Positions 59,833 to 64,000 of a stretch of 64,000 bases of DNA are shown piece by piece. The notes below the pieces were generated by a model. The model searched no databases. It had not been told where the DNA came from and saw only the letters and a program-made list of their open reading frames with translations. Source of the DNA: Burkholderiaceae bacterium 16. GTDB taxonomy: Bacteria > Pseudomonadota > Gammaproteobacteria > Burkholderiales > Burkholderiaceae. The stretch is from the NCBI GenBank assembly GCA_000955785.1, contig JYOD01000071.1, forward strand, positions 1 through 64,000. The letters run 5' to 3'. Position 1 is the first letter of the stretch; each line of letters opens with the position of its first letter. Position numbers and translations under genes: made by a program.

Positions 59833-61947
59833 TTATGCCACCGCCATGCCGCCGTGCCGCAGCAAGGCGTCGATCTGCGGAGCGCGGCCGCGGAATGCGG
59901 TGAAGGATTCCATGGCCGGGCGGCTGCCGCCCACCGACAGGATCTCGCGGCGGTAGCGCGCGCCGGTCTCGGCGTCGAGCACGGTGCCGGAGAGCTTTGC
60001 GGCTTCTTCGAACGCGGCGTACACGTCGGCGGACAGCACTTCAGCCCACTTGTAGCTGTAGTAGCCCGCCGCATAGCCGCCGGCGAAGATATGGCTGAAG
60101 GTATTCGGCCAGCGCGAAAGCGGGTGCTGCGGCACCACGTGGGCGTGATCGTTGATCTCCCTGGACAGCGCCAGCACGGATTTCTCGCCCGCGGGGTCGA
60201 AGCCGGTGTGTAGGTGCATGTCGAACGACGAGAAGACGATCTGGCGCAGCGTCATCATGCCGTTCTGGAAATTCTTGGCGGCGAGCATGCGCTCGAACAG
60301 GTCGCGCGGCAGCGGCTCGCCGCTGTCGACGTGCGCGGTCATGTCGGTCAGCACCTCGTATTCCCAGCAGAAGTTCTCCATGAACTGCGAGGGCAGTTCC
60401 ACTGCATCCCATTCCACGCCGTTGATGCCGGACACGCCCAGTTCGCCCACCTGGGTGAGCATATGGTGCAGGCCGTGGCCGAACTCATGGAACAGCGTGA
60501 TCACTTCGTCGTGGGTGAACAGCGCGGGCTTGCCGACCACGGGGGCCGTGAAGTTGCAGGTCAGGTAGGCCACCGGAGTCTGCACGCGGCCGCCATCGAG
60601 CTGCTTGCGGCCACGGGCGTCGTCCATCCATGCGCCGCCGCGCTTGCCTTCGCGGGCGTACAGGTCGATGTAGAACTGCGCCAGCAGTTCGCCTTCAGGC
60701 GATACCACGCGGAAGAAGCGCGCATCGTCGTGCCAGGTCTGGGCCTGGTCGGGCTCGATGCGCACGGAGAACAGCTTCTCCACCACGCCGAACAAGCCCT
60801 TGAGCACCTGGGGTTCCGGGAAATATTGCTTCACTTCCTGCTCTGAGAACGCGTAGCGCTGTTCGCGCAGTTTTTCCGAGGCGTAGGCCACGTCCCACGG
60901 CGCCAGTTCGGTCAGCCCGAGTTCGGCGGCGGCGAAGGCCTTGAGTTCGGCCCAGTCCTTCTCGGCGTACGGGCGCGCCTTGGCGGCCAGTTCGTCCAGG
61001 AAGCGCAGCACTTCCGCCGGCGATTCCGCCATCTTGGGCACCAGCGACACCTCGCCGAAGGAGGCGTAGCCGAGCAACTGGGCTTCCTCTCGGCGCAGCG
61101 CCAGTTGCTCGCGCATATTGGCGGTGTTGTCCCATTCGGCCTTGCCCTGGCCGTACTGCCCGGCCAGCTCCGAGGCGCGGGTGACGCTGGCCTCGTACAT
61201 GGTCTGGCGCAGCGAGCGGTCGTCCGCATATTGCAGCACCGGGAAATAGGACGGGAAGTGCAGGGTGAATTTCCAGCCCGGCTTGCCGTCCTTCTCGGCG
61301 GCGGCGCGGGCGGCCTCGAGCGCGTCTTCAGGCACGCCGCTGAGCCGGCTTTCGTCCTCGATCAGCAGCGCGTAGGCGTTGGTGGCATCGAGCACATGAT
61401 CGGAGAAAGCCTTGGACAACTGGGCCTGCTGTTCCTGGATCGCGGCGAAGCGGGGCTTCTTGTCTTCGGGAAGTTCGGCGCCGCCCAGGCGGAAGCCGCG
61501 CAATTCGTTTTCCATCAACTGGCGGCGGGCCTCGCTCATGGTGGCGAATTCCGGGCTGGCGGCGATTGCCTTGTACTTGTCGTAAAGCGCCAGGCTCTGG
61601 CCGAGCGAGGACCAGAATTCGGTCATGCGCGGCAGGTTGTCGGCGTGCGCCTGGCGCAATGGCGGCGTATCCGCCACGGCGCTCAGGTGGCCGACCACGC
61701 CCCAGGCGCGTCCGAGCGGCTCGGTGGCGGCTTCCAGCGCTTCCACGGCGTTGGCCCAGGTGGCAGGGGTGGCGGGATCCTCGGCGCGGTCGACCGCGGC
61801 CTGCGCGATAGCCAGCAGCACGTCGAGAGCCGGCCCGATGTGCTCGGGGCGTATCTCGGCGAAACGCGGCAGGTCGGTGAAATCCAGCAGCGGATTGGCA
61901 CCGGTTGCGGCGTTGGCTTCGTTGGCTTGGTTGGCGGCTTGGTCCAT
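59833..61947 (-). CDS. prlC: Oligopeptidase A (M3 family)
   Basis: A 704-residue cytoplasmic zinc metallopeptidase that degrades peptides from protein turnover. The zinc motif HEFGHGLHHML lies near residue 488 with the downstream glutamate further on, as expected for thimet-type peptidases. ATG 61947 fits the family length; an in-frame extension to 62022 begins inside promoter DNA. It is transcribed in the same direction as folD, 122 bp downstream of it. Confidence 0.96.
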   Translation of the reverse strand: MDQAANQANEANAATGANPLLDFTDLPRFAEIRPEHIGPALDVLLAIAQAAVDRAEDPATPATWANAVEALEAATEPLGRAWGVVGHLSAVADTPPLRQAHADNLPRMTEFWSSLGQSLALYDKYKAIAASPEFATMSEARRQLMENELRGFRLGGAELPEDKKPRFAAIQEQQAQLSKAFSDHVLDATNAYALLIEDESRLSGVPEDALEAARAAAEKDGKPGWKFTLHFPSYFPVLQYADDRSLRQTMYEASVTRASELAGQYGQGKAEWDNTANMREQLALRREEAQLLGYASFGEVSLVPKMAESPAEVLRFLDELAAKARPYAEKDWAELKAFAAAELGLTELAPWDVAYASEKLREQRYAFSEQEVKQYFPEPQVLKGLFGVVEKLFSVRIEPDQAQTWHDDARFFRVVSPEGELLAQFYIDLYAREGKRGGAWMDDARGRKQLDGGRVQTPVAYLTCNFTAPVVGKPALFTHDEVITLFHEFGHGLHHMLTQVGELGVSGINGVEWDAVELPSQFMENFCWEYEVLTDMTAHVDSGEPLPRDLFERMLAAKNFQNGMMTLRQIVFSSFDMHLHTGFDPAGEKSVLALSREINDHAHVVPQHPLSRWPNTFSHIFAGGYAAGYYSYKWAEVLSADVYAAFEEAAKLSGTVLDAETGARYRREILSVGGSRPAMESFTAFRGRAPQIDALLRHGGMAVA

Positions 61948-62068
61948 GGCGTCTCTCTTGGCGGGGCCAGTAAGGGCAATACCCCGCACATTGGGGCGGG
62001 GCGGCAGGATTTCCAGTGTCATGCCGTGCGGGCGCGCATGACGCGCGCGCCCGTACGGCGGGCGGTCT

Positions 62069-62920
62069 TCAGCCGGCCGCGCGCTCGGCGGCTTCCAGCG
62101 TATTGATGAGCAGCATCGTGATGGTCATCGGGCCTACGCCGCCCGGTACCGGCGTGATATAGCCGGCCACCTCCTTGACGCCGTTGAAGTCGACATCGCC
62201 GCACAGCTTGCCGTTGTCGTCGCGGTTCATGCCCACGTCGATCACGGCTGCGCCCGGCTTGACCATATCGGCGGTGATGATGTTGCGCTTGCCCACGGCG
62301 GCCACGATTACATCGGCATCCCGGGTATGCGCGGCCAGGTCGCGCGTCTTGCTATTGCAGATGGTGACGGTGGCGCCGGCCTGCAGCAACAGCATCGCCA
62401 TCGGCTTGCCGACGATATTGGACGCGCCAACCACCACCGCACGGGCGCCGCGCAGCGGGAATTGCACCGATTCCAGCATCTTCATGCAGCCATAAGGCGT
62501 GCAGGGGCGGAACAGCGGGGCGCCGGTCATCAGGGCGCCGGCATTGGCCACGTGGAAGCCGTCCACGTCTTTTTCCGGGGCGATCGCTTCCAGCACTTTG
62601 TGGCTGTCGATATGCTTGGGCAGCGGCAACTGCACCAGGATGCCGTGGATATGCGGGTCGCGGTTCAGGGTGTCGATGCGCTCCAGCAGATCGGACTCGG
62701 ACAGGTCGGCCGGATAGCGGTCGAGCGAGGAGTGGAAGCCATTGTCGTCGCAGGCTTTCACCTTGTTGCGCACATAAACCTGGCTGGCCGGGTCTTCGCC
62801 CACCAGGACCACGGCCAGGCCGGGCCGGTGGCCGCGTTCGGTGAGGCTGGCGGCGCGTCGGGCGGCTTCGGTACGGAGTTGCTTGGCAAGGGCGTTGCCG
62901 TCGATCAATTGGGCGGGCAT
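62069..62920 (-). CDS. folD: Methylenetetrahydrofolate dehydrogenase/cyclohydrolase
   Basis: A 283-residue bifunctional enzyme of one-carbon metabolism (NADP-dependent dehydrogenase and cyclohydrolase). Conserved pieces: YVRNKVKACDDNGF with the catalytic lysine near residue 56, ILVQLPLPKHID near 96, VVGASNIVGKPMAMLL near 164 and PGGVGPMT near the C-terminus. The usual GRSxxVG arginine is alanine here (GASNIVG), a variation also seen in relatives. Confidence 0.97.
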   Translation of the reverse strand: MPAQLIDGNALAKQLRTEAARRAASLTERGHRPGLAVVLVGEDPASQVYVRNKVKACDDNGFHSSLDRYPADLSESDLLERIDTLNRDPHIHGILVQLPLPKHIDSHKVLEAIAPEKDVDGFHVANAGALMTGAPLFRPCTPYGCMKMLESVQFPLRGARAVVVGASNIVGKPMAMLLLQAGATVTICNSKTRDLAAHTRDADVIVAAVGKRNIITADMVKPGAAVIDVGMNRDDNGKLCGDVDFNGVKEVAGYITPVPGGVGPMTITMLLINTLEAAERAAG

Positions 62921-63017
62921 GGGATGGGCGCGGAAGGGCGGGAGGTGGTCAAAGCGGAATTATAAAGGTTGACGCAACCCGGGGCGAAGTAGCTTGGGGC
63001 GCTGGTAGCATGTCCGC

Positions 63018-63713
63018 ATGCCTGCCCTGACTCCCCTCGTTACGCCTGGCGCGCCAGCCGAACATGCCGTGCTGCTGACATTCAGCCTGGCCGGACTGGC
63101 CTGGGCGCTGAGCCGGCGCCCCTGGCAACTGCTGCGCCGCGACGCCCTGCAGAATGGCTGGCTGGGCGCGCTGGTATTGCTGGCGCTGCTGTGGACGTTA
63201 AGGGCGACGCTGCCGGGCGGCATGGTGATCCAGCTGTTTGGCGCCACCCTGATGGTGACGCTGTTCGGGCTGCCGCTGGCCCTGCTGTCGCTGTTCGTGG
63301 TCGACCTGGTGTCTTTGCTTGGCCTCGGGTACCTGGCCGGGCACGGCTGGGCTCAGCTGGACTGGGCCGCGCTCTGGCCGCGTTATGTCTGGATGGGGTT
63401 GTTGCCGGCCTTGCTGTCGGCTGCGCTGCAGGGCGCCATGCGCCGGCTGTTGCCGCGCCATCCCTTTGTCTTCATCCTTGGCCACGGCTACTTTGCCGCC
63501 GGCCTGGCCGCGCTGGGCGCCGGTGCGGCCAGGGCAATCTGGCGTAGCTACAGCGTGGGCGATGGGGTGCTGTCGCTGCCCGATACCCTGACCGCGGTGC
63601 TGATCCTGGCGTTTGGCGAGGCGTTTCTCACGGGCATGCTGGTGGCGGTGTTCGTGGTCTACAAGCCGCAATGGGTCGTGACCTTCCGCGACGAGGAATA
63701 TCTCAGGCGTTGA
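63018..63713 (+). CDS. Integral membrane protein, CbiM/COG3235-like
   Basis: A 231-residue protein with about six membrane helices. The C-terminal FGEAFLTGMLVAVFVVYKPQWV motif is typical of the CbiM-like group of energy-coupling S-components and related predicted permeases. No cobalamin or nickel genes are close, so the substrate is unknown. Confidence 0.75.
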   Translation: MPALTPLVTPGAPAEHAVLLTFSLAGLAWALSRRPWQLLRRDALQNGWLGALVLLALLWTLRATLPGGMVIQLFGATLMVTLFGLPLALLSLFVVDLVSLLGLGYLAGHGWAQLDWAALWPRYVWMGLLPALLSAALQGAMRRLLPRHPFVFILGHGYFAAGLAALGAGAARAIWRSYSVGDGVLSLPDTLTAVLILAFGEAFLTGMLVAVFVVYKPQWVVTFRDEEYLRR

Positions 63714-63774
63714 GCGGGCAGCCCGTCCGCCGGCCAGGCGGGGCCGGACTGCCGTTCTTCTTTCTGGCGCGGGC

Positions 63775-64000
63775 TCAGCTGCTCTTGGACAGGGCCAGGC
63801 GCAGCAGGTCGGCCACGGTGTTGACGTTGAGCTTTTCCATGATGTTGGCGCGATGCGCTTCCACGGTCTTGATGGAAATGCCCAGGTCGTCGGCGATCTG
63901 TTTGTTCAGCCGGCCTGCCACGATGCGCTCCAGCACCTGCTGTTCGCGCGTGGTGAGCTTGCCCAGCAGGTCCTTGGCGGCGCGCTGCTCGCGGGCGGCG
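63775..64000 (-). CDS. Response regulator, LuxR/FixJ type (partial)
   Basis: Only the C-terminal DNA-binding part lies in the window: LTTREQQVLERIVAGRLNKQIADDLGISIKTVEAHRANIMEKL…, ending LALSKSS. The HTH strongly resembles FixJ/TtrR-like regulators. The receiver domain is outside the window to the right; the partner kinase is unknown. Confidence 0.88.
   Translation of the reverse strand, partial: AAREQRAAKDLLGKLTTREQQVLERIVAGRLNKQIADDLGISIKTVEAHRANIMEKLNVNTVADLLRLALSKSS

Overview
The window is GC-rich chromosomal DNA from a beta-proteobacterium of the Burkholderiaceae, most likely Cupriavidus or a close Ralstonia relative. The reasons are the translation island relA–tRNA-Val–thrS–infC–rpmI–rplT–pheS–pheT–ihfA–merR–tRNA-Pro, the families present (large NAD-glutamate dehydrogenase, Bug-type TctC binding protein, DUF2968, scoAB with bdhA) and the codon bias. 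The genus is an inference; no rRNA is present.

Layout. 0–5.9 kb: a hydrolase coupled to O-acetylhomoserine sulfhydrylase (metY), a CBS-domain protein, a transporter–acyltransferase fusion and a GST-like protein. 6.0–12.3 kb: aroC with an overlapping or abutting MFS gene, an FAD oxidoreductase with a GntR regulator, a PilZ-domain protein and a secreted protein of unknown function. 12.3–20.8 kb: ETF-ubiquinone oxidoreductase divergent from an SDR enzyme, a complete TRAP transporter operon, a DUF2968 gene broken by a 6-bp tandem duplication, a membrane-anchored unknown and a thioesterase. 20.8–25.4 kb: ketone-body and polyhydroxybutyrate breakdown (PAS-LuxR regulator, scoAB, bdhA, DUF411).

25.4–36.9 kb is the conserved stringent-response and translation block: ridA, relA with a degenerate hydrolase domain, two tandem tRNA-Val(GAC), thrS, infC starting on ATC, rpmI, rplT, pheS, pheT, ihfA, a MerR-type regulator and tRNA-Pro(GGG). 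37–39.8 kb is an accessory zone behind tRNA-Pro, with a frameshifted lipoprotein and five small genes of unknown function. 39.8–49.3 kb holds a DUF2939 protein, the 1626-aa NAD-glutamate dehydrogenase, an acetyl-CoA hydrolase/transferase family protein, a DPYTDGAK-repeat secreted protein and a Bug-type binding protein.

49.5–54.1 kb lies between two nearly identical 130-bp repeats, each holding tRNA-Lys(CTT) and its terminator; the segment carries DUF2252, LysR and 8-oxoguanine-deaminase-like genes. 54.3–57.9 kb: DUF1488, SulP transporter coupled to a MarR/HpaR regulator, and xthA. 58.0–59.8 kb is a decay zone: a frameshifted DUF4440 gene, a LysR tail, an intact HutC-like regulator facing a perfect 14-bp palindrome, and a beheaded MFS gene. 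59.8–64 kb: prlC, folD, a CbiM-like membrane protein and the 3' part of a FixJ/NarL response regulator.

No CRISPR array, prophage or intact insertion sequence was seen, and no clear multi-gene undescribed system. The most distinctive items are the stop-creating duplication in DUF2968, the DPYTDGAK protein, the tRNA-Lys-flanked segment, the small-gene zone at 37–40 kb and the decay zone at 58–60 kb.
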